DNA of 64,000 nt from UBA1014 sp964344035. GTDB lineage: Bacteria > SAR324 > NAC60-12. A model generated the notes under the pieces. The model saw only the letters and a list, made by a program, of their open reading frames with translations. It was not told where the DNA came from and did no database searches. Of the stretch, positions 51,113 to 59,873 are shown piece by piece (within the stretch, counting starts at the first letter, position 1; every line of letters starts with the position of its first letter). The DNA lies in NCBI GenBank assembly GCA_964344035.1, contig CAYFLK010000005.1, positions 1-64,000 on the forward strand, given 5' to 3'. A program made the position numbers and the translations under genes.

Positions 51113-52408
51113 ATGAAAAAACTGCATCCCCAATACGGTTTCAACACCCTTGCCATTCATTCCGGTTCCGCGCCTGATCCGGCGACCGGCGCCCGCGCGT
51201 TTCCGATTTACCAGACTAGTTCTTATGTTTTCGATGACGCGGACCATGCCGCATCGCTGTTCAACCTGCAGGCGCCGGGGTTCATCTATTCCCGTTTAAC
51301 CAATCCCACCGTTGCCGCGCTTGAAGAAAAACTCGCCACTCTGGAAGGCGGCAAAGGTGGGACCGTCACCTCTTCCGGTCATGCGGCGGAAACACTGGCA
51401 CTTTTTCCCCTGATGGCCCCGGGGATGGAGGTGATTGTATCGAACAAGCTTTATGGCGGGACCATCAACCTGATGGGCAAGAGCTACAAGAAATTCGGCT
51501 GGAAAGCGGTGTTTGTGGAAAATGATGATCCGCGGGCGTTCAGAAACGCGGTGACGGAAAAGACGCGCGCCATCTTCGTGGAAAGCATTGCCAATCCCGG
51601 AGGCGTGATTGTAGACCTTGAAGCAATTGCCGAAGTGGCGCGTGATGCGGGCGTGCCGCTGGTTGTTGACAACACAATGGCAACTCCATGGGTCTGCCGT
51701 CCTTTCGAGTGGGGAGCTGACCTGGTGGTGCATTCGACCACCAAGTTTCTTTCCGGACAAGGCAACGCCATCGGCGGAATAGTCATTGAATCCGGAAAAT
51801 TCCCATGGTTCGGCAACCCTAAATTCCCCAGCCTGAGCGAACCATGCCCGGACTACAACGGGCTTACCTTTGCTGAAACCTTCGGCGACATGGCCTACAC
51901 CATTTACACCCATGCGGTCGCTCTGCGGGATCTGGGCTGCTGCCAGTCCCCGATGAACGCTTGGATTACCCTCAACGGGGTTGAAACCCTTCCGCTGCGC
52001 ATGGACCGGCATGTGAGCAACGCACTAGAGACTGCCCGCTTTCTGGAACCCCATCCCGCAGTCGAATGGGTTTCATATGCCGGTCTTGAATCCAGCCCCT
52101 ACCATGACCTGGCTCTCAAGTATCTCGACGGCCAGGCTGGCTCCGTGTTCACTTTCGGGGTCAAGGGGGGTTATGAAAGCGGACTGAGCCTGCTCGAAAA
52201 TGTTGAACTCTTCAGCCATGTCGCTAATATAGGCGATACACGGTCCCTAATTCTTCACCCCGCTTCCACCACGCATCGTCAACTCACGAAGGAACAGCGC
52301 CAGGCTGCCGGGGCAGGTCCGGAAGTGATCCGCCTTTCCATCGGACTTGAATGCGTTGAAGACTTGATTACCGACCTCGACCAGGCGTTAAACCGGATTC
52401 CGCAATGA
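51113..52408 (+). CDS. metY: O-acetylhomoserine aminocarboxypropyltransferase (sulfhydrylase)
   Basis: PLP enzyme of the Cys/Met-metabolism family that makes homocysteine from O-acetylhomoserine and a sulfur donor. The 431-residue product shows the MetY pattern: FNTLAIHSGSAPDPATGARA, YSRLTNPTV and the PLP lysine in STTKFLSGQGNAIGG. It also carries FSHVANIGDTRSLILHPASTTH and the closing IRLSIGLECVEDLI. I choose ATG 51113, with GGGA upstream; a GTG six codons earlier is in frame. The gene shares a four-base overlap (ATGA) with the downstream DUF898 gene. With the JAMM-processed sulfur carrier 5 kb upstream, the donor could be a protein thiocarboxylate rather than free sulfide. Confidence 0.94.
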   Translation: MKKLHPQYGFNTLAIHSGSAPDPATGARAFPIYQTSSYVFDDADHAASLFNLQAPGFIYSRLTNPTVAALEEKLATLEGGKGGTVTSSGHAAETLALFPLMAPGMEVIVSNKLYGGTINLMGKSYKKFGWKAVFVENDDPRAFRNAVTEKTRAIFVESIANPGGVIVDLEAIAEVARDAGVPLVVDNTMATPWVCRPFEWGADLVVHSTTKFLSGQGNAIGGIVIESGKFPWFGNPKFPSLSEPCPDYNGLTFAETFGDMAYTIYTHAVALRDLGCCQSPMNAWITLNGVETLPLRMDRHVSNALETARFLEPHPAVEWVSYAGLESSPYHDLALKYLDGQAGSVFTFGVKGGYESGLSLLENVELFSHVANIGDTRSLILHPASTTHRQLTKEQRQAAGAGPEVIRLSIGLECVEDLITDLDQALNRIPQ

Positions 52409-53475
52409 AGGAAGGTCCTGCCCAGGAACCTCCGGGTGATCTTTCCGGGGAATCCGGAAATTCATCTTCCGCCATTGAAACGCGGGATACGCAGGAAACA
52501 AATCCACAGTTGAGTTTCCATGGAACCGGCTGGGAGCTTTTCCAAATCTACTTGAGCAATTTCTGGCTGAAACTGCTGACCCTCGGGATTTACCATCCTT
52601 GGGCCAAGGCCAAAGTGATGCGTTACCTTTACGCGTCCACCCGCCTGCATGACAGCGATTTTCAGTTTCACGGGAGCGGCCGTGAACTGTTCATCGGCTG
52701 GGTCAAGGCATTGCTGGCGCTTTCACTGCTGGAAGGCATTCACTTCATCCTCAGCGAACAACTGAAACAGTGGGGAATGGGAATTCTTCCGGACGAGACA
52801 AACGAACCGGGGTTTTTGTACTGGCTGGAGGGATTAAACCTGCTGGTGTATTTCTTCATGCTGTTCTTCATATTGATGCTGGCAATCGTTGGCGTACGGC
52901 GTTACCGCTTGAGCCGCACTTCCTGGCGAGGCATCCGGTTCCGTTTCTCGGGAACGCTGGGAGAGGCTGCAAAACTGATGCTCAAAGGGTGGACGCTGAC
53001 AATTCTGAGCCTCGGTATATACTATCCGTTTCACCGCAACCGTTTTCAAGATTTCTGGGTCACTCGTACCAGTTTCGGCGCCACCCCCTTCGCATACGAT
53101 GGCGAGGGCCGTGAGCTTTTCCGTCTCTGGCTGCGCGGGATGCTGCTTTCCGTACTGACACTCGGCATCCACCTCTTCTGGCTGCGCGCCTCGATGCTGC
53201 GCTTCTTTTGGGGTCATACACGTCTCGGTGAAGCCCGCATCGACTGCACTCTGCGGGGGGGACAGTTTCTCAAGGAAAGCGCGGTTTTCGGGTTGATGCT
53301 GCTGATAAGTTTCGGCTTTGCCCGCGCGTGGGCAGTGGAACGTTACAACCGGTTTTATCTTTCCAATTTCAGTCTCGCCGGACCAGTCGATTTATCCAAA
53401 ATCGTACAATCCTCACAGGAGGACACCGGCGCCGCGGGAGAAGGGGTGGCCTCCTTGCTGGACCTGGAGATGTAA
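52405..53475 (+). CDS. DUF898 (YjgN family) membrane protein
   Basis: A 356-residue integral membrane protein. The DUF898 repeat unit appears three times: FHGTGWELFQIYLSNFWLKLLTLGIYHPWAKAKVMRYLY, then a form with FRFSGTLGEAAKLMLKGWTLTILSLGIYYPF, and then one with YDGEGRELFRLWLRGMLLSVLTLGIHLFW. Helices lie between the repeats. The family has no settled function. It is paired with an M48 protease gene 3 bp downstream, a common arrangement for this family. The start overlaps the metY stop. Confidence 0.92.
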   Translation: MKEGPAQEPPGDLSGESGNSSSAIETRDTQETNPQLSFHGTGWELFQIYLSNFWLKLLTLGIYHPWAKAKVMRYLYASTRLHDSDFQFHGSGRELFIGWVKALLALSLLEGIHFILSEQLKQWGMGILPDETNEPGFLYWLEGLNLLVYFFMLFFILMLAIVGVRRYRLSRTSWRGIRFRFSGTLGEAAKLMLKGWTLTILSLGIYYPFHRNRFQDFWVTRTSFGATPFAYDGEGRELFRLWLRGMLLSVLTLGIHLFWLRASMLRFFWGHTRLGEARIDCTLRGGQFLKESAVFGLMLLISFGFARAWAVERYNRFYLSNFSLAGPVDLSKIVQSSQEDTGAAGEGVASLLDLEM

Positions 53476-53478
53476 GCA

Positions 53479-54570
53479 ATGCAGAAAACGTGGCAGGCGC
53501 GGTACTTCGACGGACGTCGCCCGATCAGCCATTCCGCAAGCATCCGGGTCCATCCAAACGGGGTCCACGTTCATTTCGCGGACGGACGCTCTTCCCACTG
53601 GCAAAAGGGGACTTTTGAATTCCAGCAGGAACGCGTCACGGGTCCGGCACGGCTTGTCCGAGGTTCCTTTTCCGCGGAAATTCTGGAAATCGATTCTCCG
53701 GAATTTTCCGATGCCTTTTTCCACGCTAATCAACGGAGCGGAAGCGGCATCCGCAAACCAAGTGCGCACATGCGTTTCCTCGCGCTGACAGCAGGGCTGC
53801 TGCTGCTCGCAGTGATCCTCGGTTCGAAGTTCCAATGGGGAATTCCCTGGGCTACAGGCTGGCTGGTGAAGCTCGTGCCTGTCTCCCTTGAAGAGGAACT
53901 CGGTGATGCAGTGGTGGAAAAGTTGCTGCCGAATCGAGAGCCGTGTCAACAATCTTCTGGAGTTGAAGGGCTTGCATCGCTGGTAACACGCATTCGTCCG
54001 CAAAACTCTCAGTATCATTTCCAGGTTCAAATCATTCGTTCCCCCTTGAAAAACGCGGTGGCTTTCCCGGGGGGAAAAATATTTGTGTTCGAGGGGATGC
54101 TGCCTTATTTCCCCACACCCGAAGCATTGGCGGGCGTGCTCGCGCATGAAATGCAGCACATCGAACTGCATCACGGAACACGGAACCTGATCAGCCACCT
54201 TGCCATGTCCGGGTTATTTTCACTGGTCTCAGGAGACAGCGGCATGCTGAGCGAATCACTCATTGCAGGCGCGAAAACACTATCGATGCTGCACTACAGC
54301 CGCCGCTTTGAAACCGAAGCGGACATGGCCGCTCTTGAACAGCTGCATCTGCGTAATGTCGATCTCGAAAAAAGCCTGAATGTGTTCAGGGAGCTTGTTG
54401 AATTGAAAGGCCGGATGAAAAGTTTCCTGCCGCAATACCTTTCCACGCATCCGGAACTTTCGTCCAGATTGTCCCGCTTGGAAAAGCATATCTCCAGCTT
54501 ACCGACGGGGCGGTCGCAACCGGTTCTTCCGTCCCAATCGTGGGACGCCCTCAAAAAGATATGTGGTTGA
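53479..54570 (+). CDS. M48 family metallopeptidase with N-terminal beta domain
   Basis: A 363-residue membrane-bound zinc protease. A small N-terminal beta-rich domain (about 1-90) is followed by one transmembrane helix (FLALTAGLLLLAVIL). The M48 catalytic domain carries HEMQH at residues 223-227, the third ligand Glu in SRRFETEADMAAL, and a closing STHPELSSRL. The active site should face the periplasm. It forms a two-gene unit with the DUF898 protein; this pairing suggests a joint role in envelope quality control, which is inference. Confidence 0.92.
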   Translation: MQKTWQARYFDGRRPISHSASIRVHPNGVHVHFADGRSSHWQKGTFEFQQERVTGPARLVRGSFSAEILEIDSPEFSDAFFHANQRSGSGIRKPSAHMRFLALTAGLLLLAVILGSKFQWGIPWATGWLVKLVPVSLEEELGDAVVEKLLPNREPCQQSSGVEGLASLVTRIRPQNSQYHFQVQIIRSPLKNAVAFPGGKIFVFEGMLPYFPTPEALAGVLAHEMQHIELHHGTRNLISHLAMSGLFSLVSGDSGMLSESLIAGAKTLSMLHYSRRFETEADMAALEQLHLRNVDLEKSLNVFRELVELKGRMKSFLPQYLSTHPELSSRLSRLEKHISSLPTGRSQPVLPSQSWDALKKICG

Positions 54571-54771
54571 TGCAGCGGAATTCCTCTGAAATATATAATC
54601 CTGCTTGCGCTCACACGTTAATTGCAATACTATGTCAGATACAAGTGTGATGTTTAGACATAATCCCGAATTGTATTATTAACCGTGTGACTGGCGGGGC
54701 AAAGCTCTCACCAGCCGGAATTATACAGGATCATCAAGTGAGCAAAACTATACAAAGAACTGGTTAGAACA

Positions 54772-55692
54772 ATGTCTTTTCCCACCCTCCCCGGAGTTTT
54801 AACTGCCTCCCTGACCCCCTTGACCGCGAAAGGGGAGCCGGACCTTCCGGCTTTGACCGCACATATGCACTGGCTTCTGGAACAGGGATCCGATGGCGCG
54901 GCCCTTCTTGGCAGCACGGGCGAAGCGAATTCGCTCACGCTTGAGCAGCGACTGCAGATTATTGAACAGGCAGGCAACAGTCTGCCACAAGAACGCCTGA
55001 TGCTGGGGACCGGGTCATGCTGCCTCGCCGACGCGATCCGCCTGACGAAAGCGAGTGTTGATTCCGGAGTAAACACCGTGCTGGTGCTCCCACCCTTTTA
55101 TTATCGTCCGCAAAGCGATGAAGGTGTTTACCGTTTCTTTTGCGAACTGATCGAAGCGGTCAATGAGCCGAAACTTCGCGTAGTGTTCTATCATTTCCCG
55201 CAGATGTCCGGTTACAGCTTCAGTTTTGATGTGCTGCTCCGTCTCAGAAAAGAATACGGATTGACAGCCGCCGGTATCAAGGACAGTTCGGGAAACTGGG
55301 AAAACATGCGGGGCCTAGCAGAGCGAATACCGGATTTTTCGGTTTACGCCGGTACGGAAAAATTCCTTTACGAACTCCTTCGCGCGGGCGGGGCGGGATG
55401 CATCACCGCTTCCGGAAACCTGACTTCTCCGGCCTGCAACAGGGTCTACCGGGCATGGAATTCCGGCAACATGGAGGCGGCGGAAAGCTCTCAACAGGAA
55501 CTCACCGCACAGAGGCTGGCACTTCAGGACCGGCCTTTTGTTTCGGGATTGAAAAGCCTGTTTGCTTTAAAGTCAGGCCGGGAAACGTGGGGGACGATGC
55601 TGCCCCCCTTCATTCCTCTGTCGGATGAAGACACCCGCCGATTTGCCTCTGAAGTCGAATCAGCAGGTGTTGAACTGGACCTCATTGGATGA
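54772..55692 (+). CDS. DapA-family lyase/aldolase
   Basis: A 306-residue TIM-barrel Schiff-base enzyme of the dihydrodipicolinate synthase/N-acetylneuraminate lyase family. The Schiff-base Lys170 is in AAGIKDSSGN, the active-site Tyr140 in VVFYHFPQMSG, and the substrate loop in LLGSTGEANSLT. The C-terminal part diverges from housekeeping DapA, and no lysine-pathway gene is close. It could act on another 2-oxo acid. An MFS transporter gene starts 14 bp after its stop, so a catabolic uptake-and-cleavage pair is plausible. Confidence 0.85.
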   Translation: MSFPTLPGVLTASLTPLTAKGEPDLPALTAHMHWLLEQGSDGAALLGSTGEANSLTLEQRLQIIEQAGNSLPQERLMLGTGSCCLADAIRLTKASVDSGVNTVLVLPPFYYRPQSDEGVYRFFCELIEAVNEPKLRVVFYHFPQMSGYSFSFDVLLRLRKEYGLTAAGIKDSSGNWENMRGLAERIPDFSVYAGTEKFLYELLRAGGAGCITASGNLTSPACNRVYRAWNSGNMEAAESSQQELTAQRLALQDRPFVSGLKSLFALKSGRETWGTMLPPFIPLSDEDTRRFASEVESAGVELDLIG

Positions 55693-55705
55693 GGGAGTTT
55701 CATAC

Positions 55706-56983
55706 TTGATTTCGCCTGCCGGATCTTCCGCCATTCCCGCCAACATTTTCCGGGCCTCCAGGGGCGCGCTTACCGTCCTAGGGATAGTGTGCCTGATGAA
55801 CCTTGTCGCGCGCGGTTTGCTGGAAACGCACGCGATTTTCATGCTCGCCCTCGAATCTGATTTCGGCTGGTCACGTACGGATGTATCAGGCATTTATTCG
55901 ATAGCACTGCTGACTTTTGGATTCACCGGTCCGCTGGTGGGCTGGCTACTGGACCGCCTCGGCCCGCCCCGTGTATATGCCCTAGGATTGTTCCTGATCG
56001 TCTCCGCTTTCAGTTTCTCATCACATTCACACCAGCTCTGGCAGTTGGCTCTCAGCCAGGGACTGATGCTTGGTTTCGGCATCGCCTGCCTATCCTCGGT
56101 TTCGCTGACAACATTGCTGAGCCGCTGGTTTCAACGATTTCTCAGCACCGCGATGGCATTTGCCTATGCCTCGATGGGTATCGGCGTGATGATATTTTCC
56201 CCGTTCGCGGAAAAGTTGAATTCCATGCTGGGCTGGCGGGACAGCTACCTCGTCATGACGCTGCTTGCCCTTGCGTGCATTCCGTTCGTGGGAATTCTGT
56301 TCCGCCTGCGTGCGGCGGAAGGGAACCCGGTACTGAAACGCCGCGCAGAGGAACAAAGAATCCCCCTGAGTTCCGTGAAGTGCATTTCCGTTGTACAGGC
56401 TTTAAAAAGCATAGAATTCTGGGGCTTGGCCTGGGTTTATTTCGTCACCGGGATCGGCTCCTTCACCGTCCTGCTTCAGACACCCGCTTATATGATCCAG
56501 CTCGGATATTCACCGGCATTCGCGGCAGGAGTTTATGGCGCCATCGGTTTTCTTTCCCCTGCCGGGATCATCGGCATCACACTCCTGTCACAACGCTTTG
56601 GCCGGACCCCCACAATTCTGGTCAGTTATGCGATGAGCATTCTAGGTGTTGTCTGCCTGCTCGGTTTCGATTATACTGCATCGTTGCTGCTGTTGGGACT
56701 GTTCGTGCTTTTTTACGGCGGGACCTTCGGCTGCAGGGCCCCGGCAATCGGCGCCCTGGCAGCGGGATGTTTCAATGGTCCTTCACTGGGCAGAATATAC
56801 GGTTTGATAACCGTGTTCAGCGGGATCGGCGCCTCCGCCGGAGCATATCTGGGCGGGTGGTTTTATGAAACAACGGGGCAATATCAGCTCGGGGCACTGT
56901 TCGCAATCGGCATGTTTCTCCTCGGGAACCTGCCTTTCTGGACCGTCCCCGGTCTTGCGGGCAGACAGCCGCAAACTAGATAA
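55706..56983 (+). CDS. MFS transporter, monocarboxylate-type
   Basis: A 425-residue protein with twelve predicted membrane segments. The major-facilitator motif A is visible in GPLVGWLLDRLGPPRVYALG, and the topology resembles oxalate/formate and monocarboxylate transporters (GLLETHAIFMLALESDFGWSRTDVSG). I choose TTG 55706, with GGGAG nine bases upstream. The frame is open to an ATG at 55625, but that would overlap the preceding gene by 68 bases and add an unrelated leader. It is probably co-transcribed with the DapA-family gene. Substrate unknown. Confidence 0.85.
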   Translation: MISPAGSSAIPANIFRASRGALTVLGIVCLMNLVARGLLETHAIFMLALESDFGWSRTDVSGIYSIALLTFGFTGPLVGWLLDRLGPPRVYALGLFLIVSAFSFSSHSHQLWQLALSQGLMLGFGIACLSSVSLTTLLSRWFQRFLSTAMAFAYASMGIGVMIFSPFAEKLNSMLGWRDSYLVMTLLALACIPFVGILFRLRAAEGNPVLKRRAEEQRIPLSSVKCISVVQALKSIEFWGLAWVYFVTGIGSFTVLLQTPAYMIQLGYSPAFAAGVYGAIGFLSPAGIIGITLLSQRFGRTPTILVSYAMSILGVVCLLGFDYTASLLLLGLFVLFYGGTFGCRAPAIGALAAGCFNGPSLGRIYGLITVFSGIGASAGAYLGGWFYETTGQYQLGALFAIGMFLLGNLPFWTVPGLAGRQPQTR

Positions 56984-57002
56984 CCGCATTCACCGAAAAC
57001 AC

Positions 57003-57413
57003 ATGCAGGAAAAGCTGGAAAAAGGCCGTGTTCATGAAATGATCATCTCAGCGGCTGAGGAACATTCCGCGTCGCACTACGGCAACCCCGGGGTGGACGT
57101 TTTTGCCACACCAGCTCTGGTGACGCTGTTTGAAAACGTGTGCGGAGACAGCCTGAAACCCTGCTTGCGGGAAGGACAATTCACGGTCGGCGCCCAGGTT
57201 GACATCCGGCACCTGGGTGCGACAGCGCTGGGTATGCGGATTACCGCGCGAAGTGAAATCATCGAAATAGACCGCCGTCGCGTGGTCTTCCGTGTTGAGG
57301 CCCATGATGCCGTGGAAAAAATCGGCGAGGGATTTCATGAACGATACATCCTCGATGATCTTCCTCAATTTCTGCAAAAAACCGCGCAAAAAACCGCCAA
57401 CAATCCTTCTTAA
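57003..57413 (+). CDS. Hotdog thioesterase, FlK-like
   Basis: A 136-residue hotdog-fold protein resembling the fluoroacetyl-CoA thioesterase FlK group. It has DVFATPALVTLFENVC, GQFTVGAQVDIRHLGATALGMRITARSEI and VFRVEAHDAVEKIGEGFHERYIL. The His and Glu expected in the active site are present (EAHDAVEKIGEG). Most such proteins hydrolyse small acyl-CoA esters; substrate unknown. It starts at ATG 57003, 19 bp after the transporter stop. Confidence 0.85.
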   Translation: MQEKLEKGRVHEMIISAAEEHSASHYGNPGVDVFATPALVTLFENVCGDSLKPCLREGQFTVGAQVDIRHLGATALGMRITARSEIIEIDRRRVVFRVEAHDAVEKIGEGFHERYILDDLPQFLQKTAQKTANNPS

Positions 57414-57533
57414 GTCACTGAATTCCCACTGTGCTTATTACCACTGCCTGGAAGGAACACAAATTGAATTTCAAGACAGGCTACCTCCGCGCCTGTTGCG
57501 CTTGCTTTAACCTGATTCCACCTCGGTGTTTCC

Positions 57534-58250
57534 ATGGCAGATGAACAGCTTTATCAAATCGCATATAATGATTTTTCCGAAAAGGAAATTGACCAGGCGA
57601 TTTGGATCAAGGCCATGGCGCTGGCAGGAGGCGACAAGCAGCGGGCTAAATGGCATTATGTTGAATTGAGGGTGGAGCAGATGATGCGCGATCCCGCGTT
57701 GAGGAAAACCATGAAACCCGCTGTGCTCCCCTCTACATCCTCTTCAGGAGCCTTTATGATCTGGTTCGGTTTATTTTTATTCTCCGCCCTGCTCTTCATG
57801 GCCACAGGGTATGATTTCGGCAAGCTGGACCTTAGTTCTTGGTCAGGCACGCTTTCCGGGTTTGAGGATCTCAGCAGCATCAATCATTTCCTCGATCTGC
57901 CCTCTCTGGTGATGGTCCTTGCCCCCACTGTTTTTTTCGGGATTGCAGCATCCTCCTGGACAAGCTACTGGCGGAGCTGGAGTTACCCTTTAGGCTGGCG
58001 GAAAAAAGTCGGGGAGGAGGACGCGAGATCCACCGTGCGCTGTCTGAAGGTGATGGGAGATGTTTCGCTTGTCATGGGGATTATAGCCTCATTGATCGGC
58101 GGGTTAACAATCCTGCGGGAACTGGAATCGATAAAGCAGTTCGGTGGACCCGTGTCAGTGATGGCACTCGGGCTGTTGTATGGCATCATCTTCAAGTTGA
58201 TAGCCTACGTAGCGGAAAACCGTGTCAGGAATCTCTATCTCAATTCCTGA
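57534..58250 (+). CDS. Membrane protein, possibly MotA/ExbB-like
   Basis: A 238-residue protein. The first 70 residues are soluble and helical (NDFSEKEIDQAIWIKAMALAGGDKQRAKW). Four hydrophobic segments follow. HFLDLPSLVMVLAPTVFFGIAASSW and SLVMGIIASLIGGLTILREL, then GPVSVMALGLLYGIIFKLIAYVAENRVRNLY, echo the membrane core of MotA/TolQ/ExbB proton-channel proteins. The typical Thr and cytoplasmic loop length are reduced, and no partner MotB/ExbD gene is adjacent. The call is tentative. Confidence 0.5.
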   Translation: MADEQLYQIAYNDFSEKEIDQAIWIKAMALAGGDKQRAKWHYVELRVEQMMRDPALRKTMKPAVLPSTSSSGAFMIWFGLFLFSALLFMATGYDFGKLDLSSWSGTLSGFEDLSSINHFLDLPSLVMVLAPTVFFGIAASSWTSYWRSWSYPLGWRKKVGEEDARSTVRCLKVMGDVSLVMGIIASLIGGLTILRELESIKQFGGPVSVMALGLLYGIIFKLIAYVAENRVRNLYLNS

Positions 58251-58302
58251 GCATTTTCCCGTTTTACCGCATCCCAACTTCTTCCAATCTCAACCTTGTT
58301 TC

Positions 58303-58776
58303 ATGAACCCGAAATCGACTTTTGTCCGGGATTACCAGCCCTTCCTGGAAACGCTGTCGGGGTTGGAATTCATGAACAAAATAGCATCCGGTGAACTGCC
58401 CCAGCCACCAATCGGGCAAACCATGGGTTTCCGCCTGTGTGTTGTGGAACGGGGCCAGGCAGTGTTCGAAGGCATCCCGGAGGCACGGCATTACAACCCA
58501 ATCGGCACGGTTCACGGCGGGTTTGCCTCGACCCTGCTGGATTCCGCAATGGGCTGCGCGATGCACACATATCTCGATGTGGGCGTGTTCTACACAACGC
58601 TCGAACTGAAGGTGAATCTGACCCGGCCCATCACCGAGAACACAGGTCCGCTCCTAGCCGAAGGCCGTGTGATTCACTGCGGACGCCGCACCGGTACTGC
58701 TGACGGTCGCCTCACCGATTCCACCGGAAAACTATATGCGCACGGCGTCACCACGTGCATGATCTTCACCGCCTGA
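58303..58776 (+). CDS. PaaI-family hotdog thioesterase
   Basis: A 157-residue acyl-CoA thioesterase of the PaaI/YdiI type. The catalytic loop is visible in NPIGTVHGGFASTLLDSAMGCAM, with HGG followed by the acidic residue. It also has TLELKVNLTRPI, ending with YAHGVTTCMIF. I choose ATG 58303; the frame extends upstream to 58222 inside the previous gene but that leader is not family-like. It precedes a CurA-type reductase by 43 bp, so both may serve breakdown or detoxification of acyl or enal intermediates. Confidence 0.88.
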   Translation: MNPKSTFVRDYQPFLETLSGLEFMNKIASGELPQPPIGQTMGFRLCVVERGQAVFEGIPEARHYNPIGTVHGGFASTLLDSAMGCAMHTYLDVGVFYTTLELKVNLTRPITENTGPLLAEGRVIHCGRRTGTADGRLTDSTGKLYAHGVTTCMIFTA

Positions 58777-58819
58777 GCACCCAATTTTACCCTCCAACCA
58801 AACCGAAGGAGCAGGAGCA

Positions 58820-59839
58820 ATGAACGAACCCGTGAACCGCAGCATCGTGCTTTTCTCCCGTCCGGTGGGAGAACCTAAAACAGAAAATTTTCGGCTCATC
58901 GAGGGGCCACCGCCATCCCCCGCTCAGGGACAGTTTCTAGTCCGCAACCAGTTTCTCTCCCTAGACCCTTACATGCGCGGGAGGATGAGCAGCGCGCGTT
59001 CTTATGCCGTACCGGTACAGGAAGGGGAGGTAATGACCGGCGGAACCGTCGGGGAAGTCCTCGAAACCATGCATCCCGGATACAATGTGGGCGACATCGT
59101 TTGCGGATACGGCGGCTGGCAGGATTATTCGCTGCTGGACGGGGTCCGCTGCCGCAAGGTTGATCCGCAATGGCCCTCGTCTTCCACGGCTCTCGGTGTG
59201 CTGGGACTGCCGGGGGTTACCGCATACACGGGTCTGCTGAACATCGGCCAGCCTAAAGAAGGAGAAACATTGGTCGTTGCCGCGGCCTCCGGAGCGGTCG
59301 GCTCCGCAGTCGGGCAGATCTCCAAAATCCACGGCGCCCGTGCAGTGGGTATCGCAGGAACGCGAGAAAAATGCGAATTCGTCACTGCCGAACTGGGGTT
59401 TGACGCCTGCCTCAATCACCGGGACCCGGGATGGTCCGAACAGCTGAAAACCGTATGTCCGGATGGAATCGACATTTATTTTGAAAACGTAGGCGGCAGT
59501 GTTTTCCAAACGGTGCTGCCCTTGCTAAATGAATTCGCACGAATTCCGTTATGCGGCCTGGTTTCACACTACAACGACACAACCCTTCCACCGGGGCCCA
59601 ACCTCACTCCCATGCTGATGCGTGAAGTGCTTGTCAAACGCCTCACACTGCGCGGTTTCATCGTCTGGGATTTCGCCGAACAGGAAGAAGAAGCGCTCAA
59701 CCACCTCGCACGCTGGATCCGGGAAGGTTCACTGAAATACCGCGAAAATTTCATTGACGGTCTGGAAAACGCGCCCCAGGCGATGATCGGCCTGCTGAAA
59801 GGAGAGAATTTCGGCAAGCTGGTGGTCCGTATCAGGTAA
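58820..59839 (+). CDS. NADP-dependent oxidoreductase, CurA/2-alkenal reductase family
   Basis: A 339-residue zinc-free medium-chain reductase. Typical segments are SLDPYMRGRMSSARSYA, GGTVGEVLETMHPGY, LGVLGLPGVTAYTGLLNIGQPKEGETLVVAAASGAVGS and DIYFENVGGSVFQTVLPLL. The family reduces the double bond of 2-alkenals, enones or curcumin-type substrates with NADPH. GAAGGAG precedes the ATG. The second quinone-reductase-like enzyme in the window after AcuI. Confidence 0.92.
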   Translation: MNEPVNRSIVLFSRPVGEPKTENFRLIEGPPPSPAQGQFLVRNQFLSLDPYMRGRMSSARSYAVPVQEGEVMTGGTVGEVLETMHPGYNVGDIVCGYGGWQDYSLLDGVRCRKVDPQWPSSSTALGVLGLPGVTAYTGLLNIGQPKEGETLVVAAASGAVGSAVGQISKIHGARAVGIAGTREKCEFVTAELGFDACLNHRDPGWSEQLKTVCPDGIDIYFENVGGSVFQTVLPLLNEFARIPLCGLVSHYNDTTLPPGPNLTPMLMREVLVKRLTLRGFIVWDFAEQEEEALNHLARWIREGSLKYRENFIDGLENAPQAMIGLLKGENFGKLVVRIR

Positions 59840-59873
59840 CCTCGACCGCAATTACTTGGATGCATGAAAACCG

